Source: Schistocerca nitens
Lineage: Eukaryota; Arthropoda; Insecta; Orthoptera; Acrididae
Direction of reading: 5' to 3'
Assembly (NCBI RefSeq): GCF_023898315.1
Contig: NC_064614.1
Coordinates: 497,070,109 to 497,134,108 of the forward strand
DNA length: 64,000 nt
Shown: piece by piece, positions 1 through 10,674 of the stretch
Layout of the letters: each line of letters opens with the position of its first letter
How positions within the stretch are numbered: position 1 is the stretch's first letter
The notes under the pieces: generated by a model
Database searches by the model: none
Seen by the model: only the letters and a program-made list of their open reading frames with translations
Told to the model about the DNA's origin: nothing
Program-made: the position numbers and the translations under genes

Positions 1-2283
1 TGACATTGTCATAATTGTGTTTAATTTTAGCATTATTATTATATGTGGATGGAGGTAGAGAAACCATTGAAACTCACTGATATGTTTTCTTCCAACACTT
101 GCAAGAATTGCTGCTTCTAATATTGTAATAAGCTTCAGAAAGTATATTTCTTCAAAAATTTAGTTCTGCCTAGTCACTAACTCTTGATCATTTAGTCAAT
201 GATTTGCTTTTGACATACTAAAACTGAATATGCTACATTCTTTTTAAACAAAACTTTCAACACTGAATAATTATTGTTCACAAAAAATAGAAAGCATAAA
301 TTATGACACAGTTATTCTGACTCTGAGGTAGTGTTGTCGAGGGTGCAAGGAAATAACTCACTTCTACAACCTCACAAATTGGAAGAAAGGATAAAGAGTA
401 AGCTGTGGGACTACACTCTAAAGGTTGTTATGAATTTCATGACATGATAAAGAAGCCACTAACAATTAACCTGTTGGGTCACAGCTACTAACATGTTGCC
501 TGCTTCCCCTGCAGGCAATAAATGGAACATCGTGTTTGAAAACGACTGGCACTCAGAATCAACCACTGCCACTCTACACACAATTTGATTGGGAAAGAAC
601 TATGCAGTGAGTGCTTAATTGTGCAGAACACATTGGTACTTTTTAATAGATTTTTAACAATTAGCATAAAACTGCATAGCAGAAAAACTCTTATATGACC
701 ATTTATTCCTGGAGAGCATAGGTCCTGAAACATGAGAAGCATGCTTAAAATACTAACGAGTGGAAGTACAGCAGAATGCATTATTGAAGAAGTTTCACTA
801 AACATTTTATATGACAAATATATGTCAGTTAAGAATATAATGCAACTGACATTGTACTCTACAAACTATTGTTTTCATCTTATTGCATCAGAATGGAACT
901 CTAAAAGTAAATTGATCCAATAGTACGAAAAATTTCAGGAAATTTGTCCCACCCTCTTTGTGAATCAAAAAGTGTGTGGACAACATGACATTTATAAGTT
1001 TGGGTTGATCTGGGAGGCATGCATGCATATCCAAAGTAGTTGAGGTGACTACTCACAATGACTGATAAATTAGGGCTCAAGCCTGGATCCAGCACAAATT
1101 CTCATTTGTCACTTATAAAATGTACAGCTGACTTGAAGCTGTATTCACAGTTGGTAAATCTGTTCCTCTGCAGTTTTAATAGTGTTTGGGTTCAGAACAC
1201 TGATAAGACAAGATAGTTGTCTGAGGATGATATTTAGGTCATTGGGTGCACACTACCAATTCATCGAGGTTTGTGGAATCAGAAATGCTTGATTAAAAAC
1301 ATTACTCTTTATTTAATTAGACACTCACATATTGATGGAAGGTGGTGATTCAGTGGCATGTGCATGTGTTGACACCAGGCAGCAGTGACTGCTTCAGAAA
1401 AGCAACCTGCTGTGTGCTTGGTTTGTGACATGTGAGAGTACAAGAGTGGCAGAATGCTGGCACCACAATGCACTGGCAACTGGCGTTTCCTCACAGATGC
1501 CAGGCTAATGTCAGGGCTATGGCTGCAGCAGACATGTTTGTAAGGCAGCCACATAGTTCCAGTGGTCAGGTAGGTGAGAGGTATGCAAGCACACTGACTC
1601 CAGACACAGATCCCTTTGGAGACGCCTGGAGGTTGATTATGGTCACCCCAGAAACTGGCCCTGGTAGCATCAGTGGCCAATAGATCAGCAGCTAGTGGAC
1701 GAGGCAGCTAGGTGTACATCAAACTGAGTCACACACATGGGAACATTGACAACTGGAGTAGGCCTCAACAGAGGCATCAGATGAAGACAAATTATTGCTC
1801 AGCATGAGCAACAAGTACTTATACTCAGCTGGCCCAGGTTTATTATAACAGGTCGCTGCTTTTCATCACGGAGTTGACTGAGGTAGTGGAGCACTGCTCT
1901 GGCTTGTTTGTTATCCAGGACAGCACTGTGGTGGACCTGTTTCTTACACAACATTATATCAGCTTTATTCTAGTCCCAATAGGATGATTCAGCAGGCAGC
2001 TAGCTGTCCAACCTAACGATGGTTTCGGAAGTCTGGATGGAGAGATGTTGGTGCAATACTCTTGCCCCCTTTAGAAAATGTTCTCCTTTTATTTGCAAAC
2101 TTTTGCTAAATCCATCAATGACTTTAAAATAATAAAGAACTATTTACACTTTTGTTTAGATTTTCCATACTGACTGTCTTATCACTTAGTCCACTCCAAC
2201 TCTTCAATGGTGGAAGGGGAGTTCAGAATGGGAGGCAGTACTCCACCATAGATAGACATATGCTGCACAAGTGAAAACCAGGG
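1..2283. other. No recognisable gene
   Basis: I recognise no conserved protein, RNA gene or element ends here. The sequence is AT-rich apart from about 1300-1900, which is more GC-balanced and carries overlapping open frames on both strands (1309-1680 minus, 1432-1683 plus). Neither frame shows a domain I know, and open frames on both strands of one stretch argue for chance. The GC-balanced block may be an old repeat. Confidence 0.5.
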
Positions 2284-2287
2284 TTAA

Positions 2288-3632
2288 GGGGACCACACCT
2301 TGCCTATCTAACCCATGTTAATTTAGGCAAGTATTTGACCCTTTTCTGAAAAAACTATTTGATGCAGGACCTTAATGTTTTTACTGTATTTTACATGACA
2401 CTAATAGAGTCAACTGTACTAAAATCTACTTTATTCATTTTATAGTTTTTAAGAAATACTTTTTTAAATTTATTAACAAAAAATATTAAGTTTTTTCTGC
2501 AGAAAATATTTTTTGTGGTCTTCCTGATGGGGGAATATTAATGAATACAGTACCAGAGGTGGCTTTTTATGTTATGCAGAGTCTCTGAAAATTTCATTCA
2601 TTTATCTATAATAGTTTGTAATATAATGGGGCATATGTACCGAAAATTTTGGTTTGCAGGAAATTGACTTTAATGAAATAACTTTTGAAATTTGTTACTT
2701 ACAGTTAATTAAAACTGTCCTGATGCATATGATGGCCCTTCTTTGGCCTCTAGCAGGTTTTTCAGCTTCTTTTTCATCTTCCTGGATGTTTGTCTTGCTT
2801 TCTTGGCCATATTAGATGCAGACCTGTCTGTATCGGCTATCCTCATTTTATCGCAATGTTGCAGCCCAGTGATCATATTTTCACCAGGATTAATTCCCAG
2901 CAAGTTTTCTATTTCAGTTTTAGTCAACTGACCCTGACCGTTCAACAATTTTCCATCTTCTAATAATTTCCCTCTCATATCAAGAGTTAGTTTTCTCAGC
3001 CTTGTTCCCAAACTTTTATGATTACGGCCTACACATTCTATTTGGCTAATAATGGCATCTCCACATTGTTGTATGCATTACTGTCACCATCGGCCAAATA
3101 TTTGGTGCACCATACTCCTCTTGTTTCTATGGAGCGATGAAATATTTGTTGTACTCCATGAACTTCCATACCACCTCTTGTTCCTCTAAACTTAGCCACA
3201 CAGTTGTGTTCTTTATGTTCATTGACTTTACAACATTTGCAATATTTAGCCATTATCTCCACATCCAACACTTTACCGGTGTCTACACTCATGGCAGTCA
3301 CTACTCCATGCAGAGAAGTATGTCCTCTTTTCTACCAACTTCCATCAAATGCAACTGCAATATCCGAACATCCATCATTTTCTTCCACTGCTTCCCTAGC
3401 AGCCAGTTTCATGCTTTCCTCACTGACCTCACATACAGCTTTCTCTAATATTGCAGTCAGTTTTTCAAATTTATTTGGTAGTTGATGTAAGTTCACCCCT
3501 GAACAAAATGTTCTCCCTGCAGCCATGCCCTTGCCAATGGATCGCAAGGCATAAACTAATCTAGTGTTGATTTCATAAGGGCCTCTTGCATTAGTTTTGA
3601 ATAACTCATAAATGAAATCACAGCTGAGCGGT
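2288..3632 (-). mobile_element. Kolobok-like DNA transposon, one end preserved
   Basis: The left end begins GGGGACCACACC directly after TTAA (2284-2287). TTAA targets and G-rich terminal repeats are known for the Kolobok superfamily. The transposase gene lies on the minus strand at 2709-3600. The other end is not visible, because the coding sequence stops abruptly where an unrelated TTG-rich repeat starts near 3633. The TTAA and G-run are seen directly. The superfamily name is an inference from these plus the protein; a Mutator-like assignment is the alternative. Confidence 0.5.
2709..3600 (-). pseudogene. Kolobok/Mutator-like transposase remnant
   Basis: Three minus-strand stretches (3547-3332, 3301-3038, 3011-2709) read one after another through a protein type common in insect and cnidarian genomes. 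The order is an AFDGSW motif, then MSVDTGKVLDVEIM, then a Cys/His cluster KYCKCCKVNEHKEHNC, then GTRGGMEVHG, then a YLADGDSNAYN segment, then RNHKSLGTRLRKL. The upstream part around 3548-3600 continues the family as an INTRLVYALRSIGKG-like segment. One in-frame stop follows AFDGSW and a frameshift lies near 3030, so it is dead. The conserved acidic residues in FDGS and DGDS fit a DDE-type transposase, though I cannot assign the catalytic triad with certainty. The N-terminal part is lost at the 3633 junction. Confidence 0.6.
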
Positions 3633-3750
3633 TGTTGTTGTTGTTGTTGTGGTCTTCAGTCCTGAGACTGGTTTGATGCAGCTCTCCATGCTACTCTATC
3701 CTGTGCAAGCTTCTTCACCTCCCAGTACTTACTGCAACCTACAGCCATTT
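3633..3750 (+). repeat. Dispersed insect repeat with (TTG)n head
   Basis: A run of six TTG units is followed by TGGTCTTCAGTCCTGAGACT and a segment ending near CTACTGCAACCTACAGCC. I recognise this from memory as part of a very widespread arthropod repeat, probably the untranslated end of a LINE or a SINE. The window has one clear copy. Its left boundary coincides with the break in the Kolobok transposase, so it probably inserted there. Confidence 0.55.
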
Positions 3751-4379
3751 AACTGTTACATTCTCTACAATACTGCATTACATGCTAATTGCGCGATATT
3801 ACCTCTCCTAATATTTTACGCCAAAGATAGCAAGTAACAGTATACCCTTCCTATACCAATAACTTGAAAATCATGATAGCTATAGTATACTATATTCTTA
3901 CAGTAAAATAAACAAACACCATTCCAGGTACACTGCAAAACAAAACAAAAAACATTTATTACACTAAGAAAGCACTAGAAACAGTTCAAATAAACAACCT
4001 ACCTATTATAACACCTAATTAACATTGTACCAGTCATCTGTCAACAACAACTGCCTGTCAGTCAGTAACCATGTACTGGTACACCTACCCTCACACTCGA
4101 AGACTTTGGTACACTCTCACATTATAAAACATTATAAAAAAAACCATAAACCACTTTATCATTTGCAGAACATCTACTTAACATATTCCTATTATTATGG
4201 CACATGAAATGAAATACACCAAAAATATACCAAATGAACCCCAAAATTTCTAATTCGTCATCACCTCCATGTTGCATCACCCTGACTCTGGGCCTTATGC
4301 ACAAAGTACTGAGCCTGTAGTTTGTGTGGGTGTAACTTGTTCTTCCTGCTGTGTTGCCCTCCTTTCACATTCTCCTGTC
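3751..4379. other. No recognisable gene
   Basis: AT-rich sequence with no protein family, RNA structure or element end that I can recognise. It could hold the missing outer part of the Kolobok element or noncoding sequence of the neighbouring gypsy scrap. Confidence 0.45.
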
Positions 4380-4925
4380 CATTTTTCGGAATTGGCGCTG
4401 GAAGCAGCAGTAAAGAGCCTGGGGCACCTCACAAGGGACAGATACCATGAAGTCTATGACTTTCGTATGAGTAGACAGTTGTGGCTTAACATCTACCAGT
4501 GGGGTCGTTTGATTAATTGACGTGGTCTTTTATAACGAGTGAGGAATATCTTTGTTTTTTTTGGGGTACATGGGCTTGTTAACACCACTCACTGTTCTTC
4601 AAAATACTCTGGTGGCTTTGTATTGCATTGTCCCCTCCATTCGTCAAGTTCAAGGGCCTTTGTATTGGCTTTCTTTACCTGCTTCCATGTTTTTCAGAAA
4701 TTTTGCACTGGCTCTCTATTATTTCCCACTTCTGGCTTAATGCCCTTGAATAGCGATGCCATTTTTCGACCATATATAGCTTCGTATTGTGACAAGCCTG
4801 TACTTTTGTGAACCTTAGAATTATAAGATCTGGCAATATGTGGCAAAAGCGTATTACAGTCATTATGATGGCTAGTACAAAGTTGTTTAACATTTTTCCC
4901 ATTTTCCAGTGTACTCATGCCTTTC
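4380..4925 (-). mobile_element. Ty3/gypsy LTR retrotransposon fossil, integrase scrap
   Basis: On the minus strand, 4918-4694 carries an integrase-like stretch with LLPHIARSYNSKVHKSTG followed by a YEAIYGRKM segment. This pattern is typical of the second half of the Ty3/gypsy integrase core. Weaker similarity to the integrase tail continues to about 4380. No LTRs could be paired. A minus-strand open frame at 4915-5181 may be an older part of the same element, but I do not recognise it. The fragment is broken several times and looks old. Confidence 0.55.
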
Positions 4926-5189
4926 TTCCTTTTACATGTTGATGCAATCTTGTGCTCAATTTATGAATATGCAGTAGATGATAAAGCTGTACTGTAACTA
5001 TGTTGTGTGGTTTCACAATCTCCTTCATTCTTGGTCCATTTTTTCTTCGAGCAGATGACATCTCACCAGCCTGTTTGATGTAATGTGACATCTGCACCTT
5101 ATAAGGACCTACTTGTGTAGGTAGCATGTGATTCCAACTTTGCAAGAATGCAAGTGTGTCCACATCAGTATTTTCATGCAAGATGGAGT

Positions 5190-5490
5190 GATGGGGACGA
5201 AACTACATGTCACACGCTTGAAAGATTTACTTTGAGAAACTTTTGGTACTGGTGAGATGATCTCTAGGTAATTTCAAGGCGTCTTGGCATTCCAAATCCC
5301 CAAACCTGAAACCATGTGACTTCTGGTTGTGGGAATGTCTGAAAGATCTTGTCCATCAGGGATGTATAAGGATTCTTCCTGATCTGAAGGATAGCATACA
5401 ATAAAATATTGCTCTGATTATACTGCATATGCTGTGTAAAACTGTTGCCAATATCATGTTATGGATTCCGTATGTTACCAAATAGGGAGA
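5190..5490 (+). pseudogene. mariner-like transposase C-terminal scrap
   Basis: Around 5200-5270 the plus strand resembles the TCHT segment that holds the second catalytic Asp of mariner-type transposases. About 5290-5340 then reads SPNLKPCDFWLWECLKDLVH-like, matching the SPDL-PCDFWLWG-LKD block with the third catalytic Asp. A LKDSI-type tail follows. Frames shift at least once and stops are present, and no terminal repeats were seen. It is a short dead remnant. The family is fairly clear; the exact clade is not. Confidence 0.55.
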
Positions 5491-5499
5491 CTGTGTTGA

Positions 5500-6102
5500 A
5501 TACATGCTCTAACTTGTGACCATGTACTAACGAACGTGCCAGAACCACCTTATCATGTATTTGATTGTCCCTCCTCTTTTCCTGTACCCACACCACTGTT
5601 TACAGAGCCATATTTTCACCAGATCGTGAAAAGTGGAACTATTCACATATCTTGTGAAAAACATTTTATTTTTTTGAGTGAAAATAAATATTTTATTTTG
5701 TTTGAAACAATAAAAAAGTGTATGGAAAAATATTAGGAAAACAAAAGAATATCCTTAAAGAGACTACTGCAAGTATAAGTGGCAGAAAATGAAATTTTTA
5801 GTCTTCATACTAGAAATTTCTCTACAGTTTTCTGAACAAGGAAAACTTACCTCACGGAAATTCTACCAAAGAAAGCCAAAAAATTAGAGGAATTTAAAAT
5901 TTTCCACACCCATGACAACACCCTCATGTCATGCCGACAGCTCCGTTAAAAACAGAATAGTAACCATACTTTTTTATGGCTGTTCAGATTCTAATGTCTT
6001 AATGTCACGAGATTATCTGGGAAGTCATTAAATGGCAGGACTCAAAACTCAAGTGAAAGTTTTAACAACCATACATGGGAACAGATACCAAAACTGTTCT
6101 GG
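5500..6102. other. No recognisable gene
   Basis: AT-rich sequence with one short plus-strand open frame (5536-5736) lacking any domain I know. Nothing else stands out before the target-site duplication at 6103. Confidence 0.5.
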
Positions 6103-6189
6103 TAGGACTAAATAAAATGATAATTAAATGGACACCCTAGCTGCAAACAGGCGTTGATGTACTTCATTGTGGACATGTTGAAAATGTGT

Positions 6190-6264
6190 GCCCCGACCGG
6201 GACTCGAACCCGGGATCTCCTGCTTACATGGCAGACGCTCTATCCAACTGAGCCACCGCGGGCA
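6190..6264 (-). repeat. tRNA-like head of SINE copy 1
   Basis: It folds partly as a tRNA (T arm CCGGG/CCCGG, anticodon arm with a TGT-like loop). The base before the anticodon is A rather than U, and the acceptor stem pairs poorly. The unit recurs three times within a larger repeat, so it is a SINE promoter head rather than a working tRNA gene. Confidence 0.7.
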
Positions 6265-6467
6265 CAGAGGATAGCGCGTCTGCAGGGACTTATCCCTTGC
6301 ACGCTCCCCGTGAGATCCACATTCCCAACATGTCCACACCACTACATTGGTAGTGCGCCTAATAGATGTTTGCCCATCATACTCAGTACTCGTGGCAGAT
6401 TAATCTACGAAGTCCCGTACGAGTTCGGGCATAGCGTGTGCGTTCGCACACCTCTGTGCACCTCTGT

Positions 6468-6541
6468 GCCCGCGGTGGCTCAGTTGGATAGAGCATCTGC
6501 CATGTAAGCAGGAGATCCCGGGTTCGAGTCCCGGTCGGGGC
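6468..6541 (+). repeat. tRNA-like head of SINE copy 2
   Basis: Same head as copy 1 in the opposite orientation. Box A (TGGCTCAGTTGG) and box B (GGTTCGAGTCC) are intact. It is preceded by a duplicated CACCTCTGTG motif instead of the long leader seen in copies 1 and 3. Confidence 0.7.
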
Positions 6542-6910
6542 CCCTCATTTTCAACATGTCCCCAATGAAGTACATCAACGCCTGTTTGCAGCTAGGGTGT
6601 CCATTTAATTATCATTTCATTTCTAGCAAAGCTGCATGGTCATCCACGGTAACTGTTCCTTCTGGAACAGATACTCCAGTCATATATAGTTAAAAAATGT
6701 GGCTTCCCGGCCATTGACCTTCTTGTGCGAACGCACACGCTATGCCCGAACTCGTACGGGACTTCGTAGATTAATCTGCCACGAGTACTGAGTATGATGG
6801 GCAAACATCTATTAGGCGCACTACCAATGTAGTGGTGTGGACATGTTGGGAATGTGGATCTCACGGGGAGCGTGCAAGGGATAAGTCCCTGCAGACGCAC
6901 TATCCTCTGT

Positions 6911-6984
6911 GCCCGCGGTGGCTCAGTTGGATAGAGTGTCTGCCATGTAAGCAGGAGATCCCGGGTTCGAGTCCCGGTCGGGGC
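6911..6984 (+). repeat. tRNA-like head of SINE copy 3
   Basis: Third copy of the same head with intact boxes A and B. It has the full leader upstream and the complete body and tail downstream, ending at the right target duplication. Confidence 0.7.
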
Positions 6985-7144
6985 ACACAGTTTCAACATG
7001 TCCCCAATGAAGTACATCAACGCCTGTTTGCAGCTAGGGTGTCCATTTAATTATCATTTCATTTCTAGCAAAGCTGCATGGTCATCCACGGTAACTGTTC
7101 CTTCTGGAACAGATACTACAGTCATATATAGTTAGGACTAAATA

Positions 7145-7492
7145 CTTTGAAAATAGTTGTGATGATTGCTTTGCTATGGTTCATTGTCGGTGCAGTGACA
7201 AGGATTATGGTTATGGAACTGACAGGATTGTTTGTTGGACTAAATATGTAATTAACTTCGAGTTCCATTGACTGCAGGAGACTCTTAGAAGCAAAGAAAC
7301 AGTGTTGGCAGCCACCAAAGAATCAAGAAGAAGAAAGAGAAGGCTAAAAAAGAAAAGGGAGAAAGAACAACATCGAAACAAGATGAACACTGACATGGGT
7401 TGCATTAAGCTAATGCAGGTTAGGTAGAGAAACGAGCTTTAACTTTAACTTCCCGGAAGTTCACTTTTTTGTGTACTGGCACTGAATAAACA
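7145..7492. other. No recognisable gene
   Basis: Spacer between the SINE block and the pogo element. A minus-strand open frame at 7211-7405 reads as a biased hydrophobic stretch only because the plus strand is purine-rich (AAGAAGAAAGAGA type). Confidence 0.5.
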
Positions 7493-7494
7493 TA

Positions 7495-9275
7495 CCGTAT
7501 TTTACAGACATAAGACGAACTTTTTTCTTCGAAAAATGCCTCCAAAATTCAGGTGCGTCTTATACTCGAAATCAATATAAAATGTTCTGTGTTTGATTTA
7601 AAATACCAGCCAGTCTTAAAAGTGGCGATATTTTCGGTGCCGCTGGAAACCTATTTCTATCTGGCAACATTAGATTAAATTGGCAGCAGCAGTTCATCGA
7701 TGGGACAAACATGAGTTGCGGAAATTCACAAGCTTGGTAACACTCTATTTCCCCCACCCAGCCATCAAAAACCCAGAACACTGTCTAGCCTATGATGTGT
7801 CATTGCAGTCTATGGTGCCAGTGATCCTGAATTGTAACTGATTTGTGCTATCGCTAACAGTACAATATACTTGTTGGTAGCTAGTTTCGTAATGGAAAAA
7901 AATAAAAGGAATTCGTATGGCGTGAGCTATAAATTGGAAGCAATAGCATATGCAGAAGAATATGGAGAGCAATAGGGCGGAATTTCGGTCCTCCATCAGC
8001 AGAAAAAAAAAACATTCGCGATTGGTGGGATAATAAAAAAGAACCGTAAAAAGTGAGGAAGGCTAAATGTGCAAATAGAGGACTGGTAGCAAAATGGCCG
8101 AAACTAGAAGATGATGTGTTGAAATGGGTACAAGGACACCATCCAAATGGCTTTAAAACAAAAATTAGCAAAAGCTAGCACTACAGTGGAACTTTTTAAC
8201 AGATTTTAAGGTTGGAGGTTGTTGGACCAGCAGGTTTATGAAACGTCATAGACTTAATATGCGAACCAAAATCAAAATATCTCAGTAAATACCACAAGAG
8301 TATGAAGAGAAATTATTATATTTCTATCGCTTTATTATTCAGCATTGAAAGAAAAGCAGTGTGGAACTACGCCGATTAGTGAATATGGACAGAACTCCAC
8401 TGACATTTGATGTGTGGAGTAACAGAACTGTTGCCATAAAACTGTAACTACAAAAACAAGTGGACATGAGAAAAAACACTACGCTATTGTTGTTTCATGT
8501 TGTGCTGACGGTACTAAACTTAATCCAGTGATCAGTTTCAAGCGCAAAACAATTCCAAAACCTTTCAAAATACCACCAGGTGTTGTTTATGTTTATGACA
8601 AGGGTTAGATATATGAGCCTGGTATGAAATTATGAATTAACAGAGTGTGGAAGAGAAGGGAAGGTGCTTTTTTGAGGAAGAGTTCTCTTCTTCTGCTAGA
8701 TCTGTTTAGCAGTCATTTGAAAAATTGTGCGAAAGAGAAACTGATACAGGGAAATAGAGAGCTTACTGTCATTGTCCGAGGATCTGCTCCACAACTGCAG
8801 CTTCTTGATATCTCGATAAATAAACCATTTAAAATGTATATTAGAGAGGAATGGAACAAATGGATGATTGATGAAACTAAACATGAATTCACGCCAAAGG
8901 GAACTTATAAACGATCTACAATCAAACAAGTGTGTCAGTGGATAAAACAGTTGTGGTCTAGAGCAAGAGAAGACATAATTGTTGAATATTTCAAGAAGTG
9001 CGAAATGAGAAACGCTCTCCATGGCGTTGAAGGTCATCTTATATATGAAGAGGGCAACCATGACGGTGATGAGGAAGAAAAAGAAGAGAAAGAAGAAAGT
9101 TTAGTTGACGATTTTAAGGGCTTTTAAAGGTCAGTTTGGTTTTATAAACTGGGAATTTGTTTGAGTGGCTTTGCAATGTAATAATAAAAATGATAAATAT
9201 GTTATTTTGTTAAAAAACTGCTTAAAAATTAAGGGACGTCTTAGAGTCTGTAGGCTTATACTCCTTAAAATACAG
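7495..9275 (+). mobile_element. pogo/Tigger DNA transposon, both ends present
   Basis: The left end is CCGTATTTTACAG after TA (7493-7494). The right end is the inverse, ...AAAATACAG, before TA (9276-9277). TA target duplications and terminal repeats of the C-GTATTTTA type fit the pogo/Tigger group. Subterminal segments containing AAGACG also mirror each other in part. The 1.78-kb span encloses a decayed transposase gene in the matching orientation, so the element is essentially full length but inactive. Confidence 0.8.
7892..9127 (+). pseudogene. pogo/Tigger transposase pseudogene
   Basis: The gene starts at the ATG at 7892 with an N-terminal helix-turn-helix-like segment (SYGVSYKLEAIAYAEEYG). 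A CENP-B-type DNA-binding region and a DDE domain follow. The longest open piece is 8645-9127. It holds LLLDLFSSHLKN (second catalytic Asp), QLLDISINKPFK (third Asp block), EEWNKWMID, FTPKGTYKRSTIKQVCQWIK and an acidic C-terminus, all hallmarks of Tigger-type transposases. The region 7960-8640 has several stops and frame changes. In life it would bind the terminal repeats and cut and paste the element; this copy cannot be translated whole. Confidence 0.8.
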
Positions 9276-9277
9276 TA

Positions 9278-10618
9278 CTTAACTAAAAAGTGGGCCATTC
9301 TTATGACTTAAATTGAAAACTTAAAGGCTTTTTAGAGGAAAGCTCTGAATTGATTATTGAAATTTTTGAATCATTATCAAATGCTTTTTTGGCCCATAGT
9401 TTATGCCAGCAAAATCTTTTTAAAATTCTGCTTTAAACATAACAGTGTAAAGAACTTCAAGAAAAAATCAAGCTTCTAGTTTATTTCTATTTCATGATCT
9501 GTGTACCTATGCTGTACATAAATAATTAACATGCTTTATTTCACTTGCAACACAGAATACAAAACTGTGACACCAAAAGCTGTAGTTTGTACATAAATTT
9601 GTTCCCAGTAGATCTATTCATTCATTCATTCTTTAGTGATTCACTGAATCATTTTGTGCACAGAGAGTATTACATTATATGGAACAAGCCATTATAATTG
9701 TTAAACATTTAAAATGTTTAAAAGAAGGTAACCATTATACGAGCTTACAACTCTTTTTGTTTGAGCTACACTTGTTAGAATGCTGACAAATTTTCCAAGA
9801 TTTTCCCTTGTGTTCACTAACCAGTGCCCATAAAGGTAAATATTGAACTTAACAATGATAGCATTAAGATGACAGACAGTCTGTAATTAACATTTTTCTG
9901 TCAATGGCAGTTAGTTTACATTTGCAAAATTTTCAAGAAAATCATTCCAAAACTAGACTGATAAAAGTAGGCTACAACCTACATCTACAAAAGAAGTTTT
10001 CAACACACAAAAACATAGAAAAAGAAATGTTCAAATGTTTGTGATGGAAGCAATTGTAAAACAGTCCAATAGTCAGCTGAACTTGTTGGTCTATAGAGCT
10101 ACCCATGTAATGAATGTTTTCTGAGTGGTACCTTCCATTACTCACTTAAACACGCTGTTTCAAGCCACTTCACCAAATAGAGACAAAAATGATCATGAAT
10201 CTATTTCATTAGTAACAGTATTTTCAAAAAATTCAAGATAATCATGTACAACAGATTTTATAAATACTTAGTAAACAACACTCAATAGAAAACAGCTCAG
10301 ATTTTAGTAAAAGTGTCAGCTGAATGATCGCCTCTATAGCTGAATGGTTATCATCACTGTCTTCCATGTGGCAGCACCCATATGTGAAATACTACATTCA
10401 GTAAATCATAAGTTATTACCTGGGAATATTTTGTGCCTTGGCTGAGGATAGCATGTTCACCATGATGTCCCAATGTAAAAGATAAAATATGAGTATTATG
10501 GAATGGCAGCTAGAGCAGGTCATGATGTTGATTTTATCTGATTGACAGACAGCAATGTGTATCAGTTCCATATGAACCATATAATGATAGGCAATGTAGA
10601 ATTTGAAGCATTCCCACA

Positions 10619-10619
<1 letters not shown>
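9278..10619. other. No recognisable gene
   Basis: AT-rich sequence without a protein family that I recognise. Around 10330-10400 a stretch resembles the head of a tRNA-derived SINE (TAGCTGAATGGTTATCA and a CCATGTGGCAG segment), but no B box is intact, so I only note it here. Confidence 0.45.

Positions 10620-10672
<53 letters not shown>
10620..10672. repeat. (TA)n microsatellite
   Basis: About 25 uninterrupted TA units followed by imperfect TATGTATATA sequence. Open frames with Ile-Tyr repeats on both strands are artefacts of this run. Confidence 0.95.

Positions 10673-10674
<2 letters not shown>

Larger units (their letters stand above)
6115..7132. repeat. Composite tRNA-derived SINE palindrome with 12-bp TSD
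   Basis: The unit consists of a leader of about 200 bp, a tRNA-like head, a body ending in a TAGGGTGTCCATTTAATTAT segment, and a tail ending GTCATATATAGTT. One copy lies inverted (about 6115-6450). A second, leaderless copy follows on the plus strand (about 6460-6695). A third plus-strand copy with leader fills about 6725-7132. The first and third leaders are near-identical inverted copies. The whole block is flanked by TAGGACTAAATA at 6103-6114 and 7133-7144. The shared flank suggests that the entire block, or its precursor, entered at one site. Each head has A-box-like TGGCTCAGTTGG and B-box GGTTCGAGTCC sequences, the internal RNA polymerase III promoter of SINEs. Confidence 0.75.

Noticed and set aside
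1309-1683. Overlapping open frames on both strands
   Set aside because: No domain and both strands open, so chance openness of a GC-balanced block is more likely.
6190-6984. Three tRNA-like sequences as functional tRNA genes
   Set aside because: They recur inside a larger repeat, lack U before the anticodon and have poor acceptor pairing. They are SINE heads.
10325-10400. Additional SINE
   Set aside because: A-box-like start but no recognisable B box or family body.
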